Shown here one piece after another: positions 45,257 through 54,287 of a stretch of 64,000 bases of DNA (positions are counted from its first letter, which is position 1; each line of letters opens with the position of its first letter). The position numbers and the translations under genes are program-made. Location: positions 434,001-498,000 of the forward strand of contig NZ_VTWU01000001.1 of NCBI RefSeq assembly GCF_008727865.1. Direction: 5' to 3'. This stretch comes from Hymenobacter busanensis. GTDB taxonomy: Bacteria > Bacteroidota > Bacteroidia > Cytophagales > Hymenobacteraceae. The notes under the pieces were generated by a model. That model was given only the letters and a program-made list of their open reading frames with translations, made no database searches and had not been told where the DNA came from.

Positions 45257-45298
45257 GCAGCGGCGGTTACGGTCGAGCTAAACACGAATGCGTAACGG

Positions 45299-45306
45299 CA
45301 AACGTA
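45299..45306 (-). promoter_or_regulatory. -7 promoter box for the second MBOAT operon
   Basis: TACGTTTG on the minus strand matches TAnnTTTG and lies 42 bp before the MBOAT ATG at 45256. No good -33 TTTG is at the usual spacing. Confidence 0.5.
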
Positions 45307-45809
45307 CTTGGATTTTAATGGATGTTTCACATTCAATCCGCTGACCTGTCGGCTCGTGTCTGCCGCTGGGTCCGACGTTTGGACCTGTTGCCTGTCTACT
45401 CATAGCACCACAGCGGGTGTAGCAAGGCACGCCGGGCTATCCGCTGATTTTACGGACTCAGTCAGCCCGCCGGGTAATGGCCAGTAGCTCGCTGCGGCAG
45501 AAGCGTTGTCTACCTGCTAAAGCCGTCAAGCCGGTGGCACAGCGCATCCGGTGCTTGAAAAAGCACCCTGCAACTTCGCGCTTTTGGGCAGGGCTAAGCG
45601 CGCGAAGTTGGCATAGCTGGAACACGCGCCCAACCATGAGGTGGAGACTAGGGTATTGCTGCCGCTTCAGTAGCAACGTGTAGCGAGTTTCTCTTCGCTC
45701 GCCACTTCTGCACTGACCTTTGATTCAGTATCAGTCTGCATCACAACCCTAGAACCGACCGTCGGTACATCGGCATTGCCCGTTGTGCCCATCATTGCCT
45801 AACGGCCAG
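45307..45809. other. gene-poor region between MBOAT pair 2 and the ThuA gene
   Basis: About 0.5 kb with no credible gene. Short ORFs on both strands are Arg/Cys-rich and non-conserved in appearance. An inverted repeat (about 45572-45582 with 45602-45612, caacttcgcgc type) is the only structure seen. Confidence 0.5.
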
Positions 45810-46544
45810 CTATTTCCCCACGGCGTACTTAATGCCGCCCATCACGTGCTGCATAAACAGCGGCTCGGCGTAGCTCTCGTCGGTGTGGCCGCCCGCCGTG
45901 TAAAACGCCCGGCCGCCGTCGTAGGCGTGGTACCACGCAATGGGGTGCGTGGCGCCCATCGTGCCGCCGGAGTAGGTGCTTTCGTCCAGCGTGGCCAGCA
46001 CCGTCAGGCCGGGGTACAGGTCGCGGAAGTTATACCACTCGTCTTCCCGCACCCAGGCCGCGGGCAGCATGCTGGTAGAGGCGTGGGTGGTGTTGCTCAC
46101 CCGCACGGTAGCCCGCTGAATGTTCGGGTGCCCGAAGAAGTATGCGCCCACCAGCCCGTTGTACCACGGCCAGTCGTACTCGGTGTCGGTGGCCGCGTGA
46201 ATGCCCACAAAGCCCTTCCCCCCGCGGATGTAGCCCTCGAACGCAGTTTGCTGCGTGGGGTTCAGCACGTCCCCGGTCGTGCTCAGAAACACCACGGCCG
46301 CGTACGGCTTCAGGCCCTCGGTCGTAAAGCGGCCGGCGTTGTTGGTCGTGTCCACCACCATATTCTCGGCCGCGCTGCGCTGCTGAATGGCCTGCATAGC
46401 CACCGGAATAGAGCCGTGGCGGAACCCCGTGGTTTTGTAGAAAACCAGAACGCGGGGCGTCTCCGCGGGCTTGTCGTCGGGCTTCGGGTCGGGGTCGTCG
46501 CAGGCTACGCAACCGATCAGGGCGAGCAGGAGCAGTTTGTTCAT
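45810..46544 (-). CDS. ThuA-like domain lipoprotein
   Basis: A 244-aa lipoprotein (signal ending LIGCVAC, Cys anchor) with a ThuA-like fold similar to glutamine amidotransferases: RVLVFYKTTGFRHGSI, AAVVFLSTTGDVLN, FVGIHAATDTEYDWPWYNG and HPIAWYHAYDGGRAFYTAGGH-type strands. ThuA proteins are tied to trehalose or other sugar metabolism in some bacteria; here the export signal suggests a periplasmic role. The start at 46544 is where the lipoprotein signal begins. Confidence 0.9.
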   Translation of the reverse strand: MNKLLLLALIGCVACDDPDPKPDDKPAETPRVLVFYKTTGFRHGSIPVAMQAIQQRSAAENMVVDTTNNAGRFTTEGLKPYAAVVFLSTTGDVLNPTQQTAFEGYIRGGKGFVGIHAATDTEYDWPWYNGLVGAYFFGHPNIQRATVRVSNTTHASTSMLPAAWVREDEWYNFRDLYPGLTVLATLDESTYSGGTMGATHPIAWYHAYDGGRAFYTAGGHTDESYAEPLFMQHVMGGIKYAVGK

Positions 46545-46592
46545 GGCCGGGGGTGGTTGGGGTGAAATGCGGCACGGCGGCTGGCGCAAGGC

Positions 46593-47036
46593 CTACAGCC
46601 GAATGGTTTCGTGGTGTACGAAAGTGCTGAGCACTTCGTGCAGGGAATCGGGCGCGGCGTCGGCATCGTGCAAGCCGTACTCCTGGCTGTGCGGGTCGAC
46701 ATAGCCGGCCAAAGAGCGGTATTTCTCCGGGGCCACCGCCGCAAACCCCATCGACCACGCCGAAAACAGCCGGTGTTCAATGGGCCCGTCGGCCAGCTTC
46801 ACCACGTGCTGGTGGCGAACGTCCCGGAAAATGCGGGCGAAGATGTACTGCACTTCGGCCTCGGAGCCCTCCAGCACCTGCAAAATGTCGCCGTCGCTGT
46901 AGAGCAGCACCCCCGTCAGGCCGTGGGCCGTGTTCCAAGCTCTCGATTGGGTGAGCAGCGCCTGCAAGTCCGGCTCATGCAGGGGCTTGGTCACCGTGCT
47001 TTGGTACACCAAATGGTAGAGGGTAGAAGCAGTCAT
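46593..47036 (-). CDS. BLUF-domain blue-light photoreceptor
   Basis: A 147-aa stand-alone BLUF protein that binds FAD and senses blue light. All key positions are present with the AppA spacing: Tyr11 (LVYQS), Asn35 (AWNTAHGLTGVLLY), Gln53 (ILQVLEG) and Trp94 (FSAWSMGF). It lacks an output domain, so it must signal by contact with a partner. The next gene downstream (49 bp) encodes a ThuA-like lipoprotein. Confidence 0.92.
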   Translation of the reverse strand: MTASTLYHLVYQSTVTKPLHEPDLQALLTQSRAWNTAHGLTGVLLYSDGDILQVLEGSEAEVQYIFARIFRDVRHQHVVKLADGPIEHRLFSAWSMGFAAVAPEKYRSLAGYVDPHSQEYGLHDADAAPDSLHEVLSTFVHHETIRL

Positions 47037-47216
47037 ACAAAGAAAGGAGGGATAGGCGGGAAGCGCGGCGGCCGTAACCTACTAAGAAAGCCGAAAAAGT
47101 CCACCGCGGGGTAGCAGAAATGCCACGGCGAAACCCGCCCAGCGGCTTCGCCATAGCACTTTGGGAATCCTGCGCCGGCCCGCCCCGGCAGGCCTAGAAA
47201 CTCCCCGCTAGCTCCC

Positions 47217-47224
47217 TATCTTTG
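47217..47224 (+). promoter_or_regulatory. -7 promoter box of dnaN
   Basis: TATCTTTG matches the Bacteroidota TAnnTTTG consensus and lies 33 bp before the dnaN ATG (47258). No TTTG -33 box is at the usual distance. It also argues against the upstream in-frame TTG at 47222 as a start. Confidence 0.6.
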
Positions 47225-47257
47225 CTGACCACAATCCGCAACCCTTCCTTCTCCGAT

Positions 47258-48382
47258 ATGAAGTTTATTGTCTCGTCTTCGGCGCTGCTCAAACAGCTCC
47301 AGAGCATCAACGGCGTGGTTACCAACAACCCCGTCGTCCCCATTCTGGAGAACTTCCTGTTTGAAATCGAGAACGGCAAGCTGACGATTACCGCCTCCGA
47401 CCTCGAGACGAGCATGATAACCGAGCTGCCCGTGGAAGCCCGCGAAAGCGGCCGCATTGCCGCTCCCGCCCGAATCCTGCTCGACACGCTCAAGAACCTG
47501 CCCGACCAGCCCGTCACCTTCACCCTCGACGAGGAAACCTACGGCATCGAAATCAGCTCGGCCAACGGCCGCTACAAGCTGGCCGGCGAAAACGCCACCG
47601 ATTTCCCCCGTGTGCCGGTGGTAAAAGGCTCCTCGCCGGTGGAAATTCCGTCGTCGTCGCTGCAGCGCGCCATCAACAAAACCATCTTTGCCGTCAGCAC
47701 CGACGAGTTGCGCCCGGCCATGACCGGCATCCTCGTGCAGCTGGCCGACAACCAGGCCACCTTCGTGGCCACCGACGGCCACCGCCTGCTGCGCTACCGT
47801 CGCGCCGATGTGGCGGCCGGCCAGACGGCTAACCTCATCATCCCGCGCAAGGCCTTCAACTTGCTCAAAGGCGCCTTGCCCTCCGAGGCCACGCCCGTGC
47901 GCATGGAGTTCAACCAGTCGAACGCGTTTTTCTCCTTCAACCAGATGCGCCTCGTGTGCCGCCTCATCGACGAGCGGTACCCCGACTACGAGAACGTAAT
48001 TCCCGTCTCGAACCCCAACAAGCTCATCATCGACCGTTCCCAGCTGCTGAACTCGGTGAAGCGCATAGCCATCTACTCCAACAAAACCACCCACCAGGTG
48101 CGCCTGCGCCTCGCGGGTTCGGAGCTGACGATTTCGGCCGAAGACCTCGACTTCTCGAACGAAGCCAACGAAAAGCTGCCCTGCCAGTACGACGGCGAAG
48201 ACATGGAAATCGGCTTCAACGCCCGCTTCCTCACCGAAATGCTCTCCAACATCGACTCCGAGGAAATTACCCTGGAGCTGAGCACCCCCAACCGCGCCGG
48301 TCTGCTGATGCCCACCCTCGCCGAGGAAAACGAAAGCATCCTGATGCTGGTCATGCCGGTGATGCTCAACAACTACGTGTAA
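47258..48382 (+). CDS. dnaN: DNA polymerase III beta subunit (sliding clamp)
   Basis: The 374-aa ring-forming processivity clamp of replicative DNA polymerase. Three similar domains of about 120 aa each are visible, with the hydrophobic pocket segments and the usual C-terminal end near PVMLNNYV. The start is the ATG at 47258. gldC follows downstream on the same strand after 139 bp. dnaA and recF are not adjacent. Confidence 0.96.
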   Translation: MKFIVSSSALLKQLQSINGVVTNNPVVPILENFLFEIENGKLTITASDLETSMITELPVEARESGRIAAPARILLDTLKNLPDQPVTFTLDEETYGIEISSANGRYKLAGENATDFPRVPVVKGSSPVEIPSSSLQRAINKTIFAVSTDELRPAMTGILVQLADNQATFVATDGHRLLRYRRADVAAGQTANLIIPRKAFNLLKGALPSEATPVRMEFNQSNAFFSFNQMRLVCRLIDERYPDYENVIPVSNPNKLIIDRSQLLNSVKRIAIYSNKTTHQVRLRLAGSELTISAEDLDFSNEANEKLPCQYDGEDMEIGFNARFLTEMLSNIDSEEITLELSTPNRAGLLMPTLAEENESILMLVMPVMLNNYV

Positions 48383-48521
48383 ATTGCTCGACGGCTAACT
48401 GGTTAAATGGCTGGTCGTTCTCGCGGCCGGCCATTTCGCTTATCTGCCCATCACCCTTTCCAGCTGCTTGGCACTGAACGGTCAGCCATGCAGCCATTCA
48501 CCCATTTGACCATTCGTCAAG

Positions 48522-48860
48522 ATGAAAAAATCCGAAATCCGCTTCAGCATTGCCCTCGACGACCAGAAGATTCCCGAGGCCATCAGCTGGAGCGCCACCG
48601 ATGCCGGCCCCGATATCCACTTCGCCAAGGCCATGAACATCAGCATCTGGGACCGGGAGCAAACCGGCACCATGAAGATTGACCTCTGGACCAAAGACAT
48701 GCCCGTCGACGAGATGAAGCGCTTCTACGTGGACATGATCGGCTCGATGGCCGAAAGCATCATCAACGCCACCAGCGACGAGTTTATGGGCGCCAAGCTG
48801 CGCGCCGTGGGCCGTGAGCTGGCCCAGCACCTGGAGCGCGAAGAGCAGGAGCGCAAATAG
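48522..48860 (+). CDS. gldC: gliding motility protein GldC
   Basis: A 112-aa cytoplasmic protein matching GldC, which is required for normal gliding in Flavobacterium. It begins KKSEIRFSIALDDQKIPE and has WSATDAG, ALKIDLWTKDM-like and RFYVDMIGSMAES segments. It lies downstream of dnaN and is followed by a terminator. Confidence 0.92.
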   Translation: MKKSEIRFSIALDDQKIPEAISWSATDAGPDIHFAKAMNISIWDREQTGTMKIDLWTKDMPVDEMKRFYVDMIGSMAESIINATSDEFMGAKLRAVGRELAQHLEREEQERK

Positions 48861-48883
48861 CCTAGCTCCGAGTCCATAGAAAA

Positions 48884-48915
48884 AGCCCGCCCTGCAACTG
48901 TGCAGGGCGGGCTTC
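48884..48915. terminator. bidirectional terminator between gldC and a convergent gene
   Basis: A perfect 14-bp stem (48884-48897 with 48902-48915) with an adjacent A-rich left flank and T-rich right flank, between gldC (+) and a minus-strand gene. Confidence 0.85.
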
Positions 48916-48934
48916 TTTGGTATTGCAGTAAAAC

Positions 48935-49420
48935 CTAGCGGCTGCTGCCGCCCGATTTTGTGACTTCTTTCGTCTGGCCGATGGTAGCGCCCTTGGCCGA
49001 GGCCGGGAGCGGGTTTTGCACCGACTTCACGAGCATAATGTCGCTGGACTGCAGGGCGTAGTTCTTATCGTAGGCGTAATAGTTGGCGCGGTTGCCGAAG
49101 TATGCGCTGTACTGCTCGGTGGTCAGCACGTTGCGCAACTCCCGGTCACGCTCTTTGCATACCCCCAGGCACTGCTCGTCGATGAGCTTGGCGTTGCCGG
49201 CGTTTTTGGCCTCAATAGCTGCCATCTTCGCCACTTTGTCTTCGTTGATGGCGCGCAGCTTGGTGGTCTGGTAGTTGTTGAGGCGCAGCTCGCGGGCCAT
49301 TTGGTTCGACAGACGGTCGGCGCGCTGCTGCACGGCGGCTTTCTTAACGGGAGCTTGTTGGGCCTGGGTGCCGAAAGCGACGCTCGCCGCCAGCACAGCC
49401 GTTGCAATTATCTTTTTCAT
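48935..49420 (-). CDS. secreted Spy/CpxP-like helical protein
   Basis: A 161-aa exported protein (signal about 1-22, FGTQAQ) whose mature part is a long helix-rich region (ARELRLNNYQTTKLRAI, then ERDRELRNVLTTEQYSAYF). The L-T-x-x-Q type motif recalls the Spy/CpxP periplasmic chaperone family, but similarity is weak. The start is the ATG at 49420. Confidence 0.65.
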   Translation of the reverse strand: MKKIIATAVLAASVAFGTQAQQAPVKKAAVQQRADRLSNQMARELRLNNYQTTKLRAINEDKVAKMAAIEAKNAGNAKLIDEQCLGVCKERDRELRNVLTTEQYSAYFGNRANYYAYDKNYALQSSDIMLVKSVQNPLPASAKGATIGQTKEVTKSGGSSR

Positions 49421-49572
49421 CGTCGTCAGGGCAAGTATGGTTGAGGGCCGAAGCCACGAAATCAAACGGTGGGGCTGCCGAAGCAACCAACGCCTTCCCT
49501 AACGAAAAAGTGTGCCAAGTGGTTCGGCGCCACCTGCCTTGGGGCTTTAAGTTGGGCTAGTCTATATAGTGA

Positions 49573-50109
49573 CTACCAGTTGTTTTTCCACATCATCGAT
49601 TCCACCGGTTTGTCGGTCCGCTCGTTGTATTTCGCGTTCGACTTGCGGTTGTAGTAGTTCTCGATGGCGCCTTCGACGGTGAAGTAAATGAGTTGCCCGA
49701 TGGGCATGCCGTGGTAGATGCGCACGGGCTGCGTAACGGAAATTTCCAGCGTCCAGGTGTTGCAGAAACCGACGTCGCCTTTGCCGGCGGTGGCGTGAAT
49801 ATCGATGCCGAGGCGGCCGACCGAGCTCTTGCCTTCGAGGAAGGGCACGTGGGCGTGGGTTTCGGTGTATTCCTCGGTTACGCCCAGGTACAGCGTTTCG
49901 GGCGACAACACGAAGCCCTCCGCGGGTATTTCGAACACGTCGATTTCGTTGTGCTTGCGCGCGTCCAGAATATGGTCGCGGTAGGTGGCCAGGTAGCGGC
50001 CCAGGTGCACGTCGTAGGAGTTGGTGCCGAGGCAAGCGCGGTCGTACGGCTCAATGAGGATGGTGCCGCGCTCAATCTCGGCCAGAATTTGCTTGTCGGT
50101 GAGAATCAT
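49573..50109 (-). CDS. dcd: dCTP deaminase
   Basis: A 178-aa enzyme deaminating dCTP to dUTP for thymidylate synthesis. Signature segments are ACLGTNSYDVHLG, GKSSVGRLGI (phosphate loop) and HATAGKGDVGFCNTWTLE with the catalytic Glu. The trimeric dUTPase-like fold is expected. The length fits a monofunctional Dcd. Confidence 0.93.
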   Translation of the reverse strand: MILTDKQILAEIERGTILIEPYDRACLGTNSYDVHLGRYLATYRDHILDARKHNEIDVFEIPAEGFVLSPETLYLGVTEEYTETHAHVPFLEGKSSVGRLGIDIHATAGKGDVGFCNTWTLEISVTQPVRIYHGMPIGQLIYFTVEGAIENYYNRKSNAKYNERTDKPVESMMWKNNW

Positions 50110-50161
50110 AGAAAAAAGCAGGGGCGGCCGCTGGGCCGCCCGTGGGTGTCAGAAAAGTAGG

Positions 50162-51049
50162 TTAGGCTTCGTCGTCTTCGTATCGGTCGGCGGGGAGGCC
50201 GGCTGGCGCGCGTTGTTTTGCGGTGGGCGTTTCCGCCGCTAGTTCCTCTTCCTCGGGCTCGGCCGTGAGGTTGTTGATTTGGGTGCGCAGGCTGGGAATA
50301 ACCGAAAGCGTGAGGTAGAGCACCAGCGCCAGCGAAGCCACGGAGCTGAGCAGCAGGGTGTAATCGAGCCAGTCGTGGTGCGTGGGCGCGTTGTACTCGC
50401 CCAACGAGCGGGTTTGCGGCGCGGCGGGCGTTGCCAAGTCGTCGGGGGCAGCGGCTTCGGGCTGTTCAGGGGCTTCTTCGGCGGGCTTGGTAATGGGTTC
50501 CTCGGGCTGGGCGTCTACGTCGGCGGGAGGCACGGCGGCGCCATCGGCCAGCAGTTCCTCGGTTACTTTGTCCTCGGAGGCGTTGTACTGCGCCCCGGCT
50601 TGCTTGATGTAGCGCTGCAGGGAGTGAATGAGGTCGGCGCGCTCGTCGCGGGGCAATACCCGGATGAAGAACTCGAAGTTGGCGTCGACCAGGATGCTGT
50701 TGAGCTGCCGGTCGAACTCTTCGAGGTCGGTGCGGCCTTTGCCGAAGCGGTTTTTGTAGCGCTCGGCTACGCCGTTGTAGTTCAGAAACAGCTTCTTGAT
50801 GTCGTCGCGGCCGGGGAAGTCGGTAAAGCCGCGGCGGGCTTTGGCGGTACGCAGCGTGACGGGAAACTTGCGTCGGGTGAAGAGCTTGTCGTAGACCGTC
50901 TCCATCGTGCGGAAGTTGATTTCGTCGACGGCGCGGTCGTAGAGCTGCTTGTTTTGGGCGGCAGTGGCCGATTGCGCTGACCCGGCCTGGGGAGCGGTCA
51001 GCAGCAGTAGCAGCAGGCTCCAGAAGCCAACATGAAAGCGGTAGGGCAT
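50162..51049 (-). CDS. exported protein with C-terminal membrane anchor, unknown function
   Basis: Not recognised. The 295-aa product has a signal peptide (about 1-25, AGSAQS), a helical mature region of about 130 residues, a Glu/Pro/Ala-rich linker (about 180-215), then one transmembrane helix (about 227-248) followed by an acidic/charged tail. It is likely a periplasmic domain tethered to the inner membrane. The start at 51049 is supported by a TATCTTTG box just upstream on the minus strand. Confidence 0.75.
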   Translation of the reverse strand: MPYRFHVGFWSLLLLLLTAPQAGSAQSATAAQNKQLYDRAVDEINFRTMETVYDKLFTRRKFPVTLRTAKARRGFTDFPGRDDIKKLFLNYNGVAERYKNRFGKGRTDLEEFDRQLNSILVDANFEFFIRVLPRDERADLIHSLQRYIKQAGAQYNASEDKVTEELLADGAAVPPADVDAQPEEPITKPAEEAPEQPEAAAPDDLATPAAPQTRSLGEYNAPTHHDWLDYTLLLSSVASLALVLYLTLSVIPSLRTQINNLTAEPEEEELAAETPTAKQRAPAGLPADRYEDDEA

Positions 51050-51073
51050 GGGAGCAGGAAGGCGGTTGCGGGG

Positions 51074-51081
51074 CAAAGATA
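51074..51081 (-). promoter_or_regulatory. -7 box for the anchored exported protein
   Basis: TATCTTTG on the minus strand, 25 bp before the ATG at 51049. No matching -33 box was found. Confidence 0.5.
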
Positions 51082-51168
51082 AACCGCAGATGTTGCAGAT
51101 GGGCTTTGGCTGCTATTGAAGCGGATGGAAAACCGCAATGCGCGGTCCGAAAGCAGGTCATTCTTTAT

Positions 51169-51290
51169 CTGTCATCCTGAGCAGAGACGAAGGACCTTCT
51201 CACCGCTGAACGAGTCATTGCAGCGACATTCGTTCTGGCGTGAAAAGGTCCTTCGTCTCTGCTTGATGCGCAGAATGCTCAGGATGACAG
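51169..51290. repeat. large palindromic intergenic element
   Basis: Arms running 51169-51203 and 51240-51290 share an inverted core (gtcatcctgagcagagacga and its complement) with a short internal difference. It lies between hemL and an exported-protein gene on the same strand and belongs to a second family of dispersed palindromes, different from the one in the gld operon. Confidence 0.8.
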
Positions 51291-51309
51291 GGAAGTTTAG
51301 CTGAGACCT

Positions 51310-52614
51310 CTACAAACCGTGCGCCTCGCGCATCGATTCGCGGCAGGCCGTCAAGTAGAGGTCTACCAAGTCGTCGGTCATGGCGGTGCTGATGAACACG
51401 GCCTCGTACTGCGAGGGAGCAAGGTACATGCCGCGGTGCAACATGGCGCGGAAATAGCGGCCGAAGGCTTCGAGGTCGGAAGTTTTGGCGGAGGCCAGGT
51501 CCGTTACGGGCTGAGCGGTGAAGAACACGTTCCACATCGAGCCGACGCGGTTGACGGTGTAGTTCAGGCCCAGTTCGGCGGCAATCTGGCGGGTGCCGTC
51601 GGCGAGGCGGGCGCTTATGCGGTCCAACTCTTGGTACAGCTCGGGGTGCTCCTGCAAGTAGCGCAGCTGGGCGAGGCCGGCGGCGGTGGCAATGGGGTTA
51701 CCGGAGAGCGTGCCGGCCTGGTAGACTTTGCCGGCTGGGGCCACCTGGTCCATGATGTCGCGGCGGCCACCATAGGCGCCCACGGGCATGCCGCCGCCGA
51801 TGATTTTGCCGAGCGTGGTGAGGTCGGGCAGCACGCCGAACAGCTCCTGGGCGCCGCCGCGGGCGAGACGGAAGCCGGTCATTACTTCGTCGAAGATGAA
51901 CACGATGCCGTGCTGGGTGCACAACTCGCGCAAACCCTGGAGGAAACCTTCGGCGGGCGGCACGAGGCCGATGTTGCCCACCACGGGCTCGATAATCATG
52001 GCCGCAATCTGGCCGGGGTTGGCTTCGAGGATCTGGCGGGTGGCGGCTAGGTCGTTGTAGGGGGCGGTGAGGGTGTCCTGGGCCACGCCCTGGGTAACAC
52101 CGGGCGAATCGGGCGTGCCGAGGGTGAGGGCCCCGGAGCCGGCCGAAATCAGGAACGAGTCGCCGTGGCCGTGGTAACAGCCTTCGAACTTGAGAATCTT
52201 GGCGCGGCCGGTGTAGCCGCGCGCCACGCGGATGGCCGACATGGTGGCCTCGGTGCCGGAGTTGACGAGGCGAACTTTCTCCACGCTCGGCACCATTTCG
52301 CAGATCAACTCGGCCATTTCTACCTCGCGGCGGGTGGGGGCGCCAAAGGAAAGCGAGTCAGGCAGGGCGTGTTGTACGGCATCTAGCACAACTTGCGGTG
52401 CGTGGCCCAAAATCATTGGTCCCCAAGAGTTAATAAAATCGAGGTAGCGGTTGCCGTCGACGTCGGTGAGCCAGGCCCCCTGGGCCGATTTCATGAAAAC
52501 CGGGTGGCCGCCCACGGCGCGGAAGGCGCGCACGGGGGAGTTGACGCCACCGGGCATGAGGTCTTTGGCGCGGGTGAAAAGCTGGTCGCTGGTGGAGAGG
52601 TTCAGGTCGGGCAT
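51310..52614 (-). CDS. hemL: glutamate-1-semialdehyde 2,1-aminomutase
   Basis: A PLP enzyme of tetrapyrrole synthesis converting glutamate-1-semialdehyde to 5-aminolevulinate. The 434-aa product has the PLP Lys at about 270 in LTTLGKIIGGGMPVG, FIFDEVMTGFRLA, and an N-terminal MPGGVNSPVRAF typical of GSAM. The start matches a TATCTTTG box 24 bp upstream. Confidence 0.96.
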   Translation of the reverse strand: MPDLNLSTSDQLFTRAKDLMPGGVNSPVRAFRAVGGHPVFMKSAQGAWLTDVDGNRYLDFINSWGPMILGHAPQVVLDAVQHALPDSLSFGAPTRREVEMAELICEMVPSVEKVRLVNSGTEATMSAIRVARGYTGRAKILKFEGCYHGHGDSFLISAGSGALTLGTPDSPGVTQGVAQDTLTAPYNDLAATRQILEANPGQIAAMIIEPVVGNIGLVPPAEGFLQGLRELCTQHGIVFIFDEVMTGFRLARGGAQELFGVLPDLTTLGKIIGGGMPVGAYGGRRDIMDQVAPAGKVYQAGTLSGNPIATAAGLAQLRYLQEHPELYQELDRISARLADGTRQIAAELGLNYTVNRVGSMWNVFFTAQPVTDLASAKTSDLEAFGRYFRAMLHRGMYLAPSQYEAVFISTAMTDDLVDLYLTACRESMREAHGL

Positions 52615-52637
52615 AGGTCAGGAGGAAAATGGCAGGG

Positions 52638-52645
52638 CAAAGATA
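52638..52645 (-). promoter_or_regulatory. -7 promoter box of hemL
   Basis: TATCTTTG on the minus strand, matching TAnnTTTG, 24 bp before the hemL start. No -33 TTTG at the usual spacing. Confidence 0.55.
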
Positions 52646-52828
52646 GGGAGCAGGTGCTGGCAGGAGCCTGCGGTGAGGCGGTAAGTACTGTCTGAATGGT
52701 AGTAGGTGCTTGCGGGTTGAGGAGAGGCCGCAGCTGTTCGGGCGACGGTCAACCACTCCTAGTCTCTCCTCAGATGAGCAGGCAAACCAACCCGTAGCTC
52801 TATGGCTTCGGCGCAGCCTCCCAACTCC

Positions 52829-54205
52829 TCAAAACCCCTTCGGCAGGTCGATGCCGCGGATGGTGCGGAAGAGGCTGAGGGCGTTTTGGTCGGTGAGGGC
52901 GCCCACGTAATCGGTGAGCAAGATGATTTGCTCGAAGGCAGAGAGGCCGGCCTGGGGGCCGACGGCGCGGAACTGCGCGGGTATCAGTTGCTGGAGCTTG
53001 CGGGCCCGGGGGCTGGCCGTGGAGTCGAAGGTGGCGTGCAGGAAGGCGTCGAGCAGGCCGCCGAGGACCTCGAAGCCGGCGGCTTCGATTTGGAGCACGG
53101 GGCGGCTGCGGTAGAGGCGTTCGACGGACAGCAGCTGTACTTGTTGCAACTCGTGCCAGCAGCTGAGCTCCTGGATAAGCGGGGCGTCGTATTCGCCGCG
53201 CAGGATGGCGGGGGCATGGCTGGCGAAGAGGGCGGCGGTTTCGGCCACAAGCTTGCCGATGAGGCGGGCGCGAACGTAGCCCAGCTCTTCGCGCCAGTCG
53301 AGCCACTGCACGGTGCGGGGGCGGGTGGGGTCGTCGGCGAGCATCTGGCGCAGCAGGTGCAGGCCCTCGGCGTGGTCGATGAGGCCGAGCTTAACGCCGT
53401 CTTCGAAGTCGATGATGCGGTAGCAGAGGTCGTCGGCAGCTTCCACGAGCAGGGCCAGCGGGTGGCGGTGGTAGAAGCCGTGGGCCGGGTCGCCTTTGGG
53501 CAGCAAGCCGAGGTCGTTGGCCACGTGGCGGAAGCGGTCGGCCTCGGTCTGGAAGTAGCCGAACTTCTTCTCGCTGATGCCGCCCGTTTTGTCGTCGTCG
53601 TCGACCACCGAGGGCTTGGGGTACTTGCTGAACGCGCCGAGGGTGGCGTAGGTGAGGCCCAGGCCGGCGGTGCCGCTGCTGTGAGCGGGGTAGGTATGGG
53701 TGAGCACCCGGAAGCCAGCGGCGTTGCCCTCGAAGCGCTGCAAATCGGCGCGCTGGGCGGGGCTGAGCACGCGCACGAAGGGCTCGGCGGCGGGGCTCTG
53801 GAAGTAAGCCGAAATGGCGTCTTCGCCGGAGTGGCCGAAGGGCGGGTTGCCAATGTCGTGGGCGAGGCAGGCGGCGGCCACGATGTCACCGCAGTCGGCG
53901 TCGAAGTAGGGCAGCTGCTGGCTTAGCTCGTCGTCGGCCTCCATGAGCAGGCGGCCCGACAGGCGGCCGAGGGAGCGGCCCACGCAGGCGGTTTCGAGGG
54001 AGTGGGTGAGGCGGGTGTGCACAAAGTCCGTCTCGGGCAGGGGCATGACCTGGGTTTTGCGCTGCAGCCGGCGAAATGCGGAGCTGAACACCACGCGGTC
54101 GTAGTCCTGCACGAAGGCGCCGCGCACGGGCGGGGCATCGGAAACGACGTGGAGCTGGGGTTGCTCGGGGTAGCGGCGGCGCGAAAGCAGCCGGTCCCAG
54201 GTCAT
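52829..54205 (-). CDS. dgt: deoxyguanosinetriphosphate triphosphohydrolase (HD domain)
   Basis: A 458-aa HD-superfamily dNTPase that hydrolyses dGTP (or other dNTPs) to nucleoside plus triphosphate. HD motifs are HTRLTHSLE and CLAHDIGNPPFGHSGEDA. The start is the ATG at 54205 (MTWDRLLS), which aligns with the usual family N-terminus; an in-frame upstream ATG at 54232 and a much longer extension overlap a neighbouring gene. Confidence 0.93.
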   Translation of the reverse strand: MTWDRLLSRRRYPEQPQLHVVSDAPPVRGAFVQDYDRVVFSSAFRRLQRKTQVMPLPETDFVHTRLTHSLETACVGRSLGRLSGRLLMEADDELSQQLPYFDADCGDIVAAACLAHDIGNPPFGHSGEDAISAYFQSPAAEPFVRVLSPAQRADLQRFEGNAAGFRVLTHTYPAHSSGTAGLGLTYATLGAFSKYPKPSVVDDDDKTGGISEKKFGYFQTEADRFRHVANDLGLLPKGDPAHGFYHRHPLALLVEAADDLCYRIIDFEDGVKLGLIDHAEGLHLLRQMLADDPTRPRTVQWLDWREELGYVRARLIGKLVAETAALFASHAPAILRGEYDAPLIQELSCWHELQQVQLLSVERLYRSRPVLQIEAAGFEVLGGLLDAFLHATFDSTASPRARKLQQLIPAQFRAVGPQAGLSAFEQIILLTDYVGALTDQNALSLFRTIRGIDLPKGF

Positions 54206-54287
54206 GGGGGCAAGGGAGGGGGAGATGCGCATGCGACGGGCAAGATAGGCAATGAGGCCGCATCCTGGCAGGTAGGCGCAGCGTGGC

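Noticed and set aside
45458-45683. Short overlapping ORFs on both strands near 45.5 kb
   Set aside because: Arg/Cys-rich products with no signal, motif or promoter; likely chance frames.
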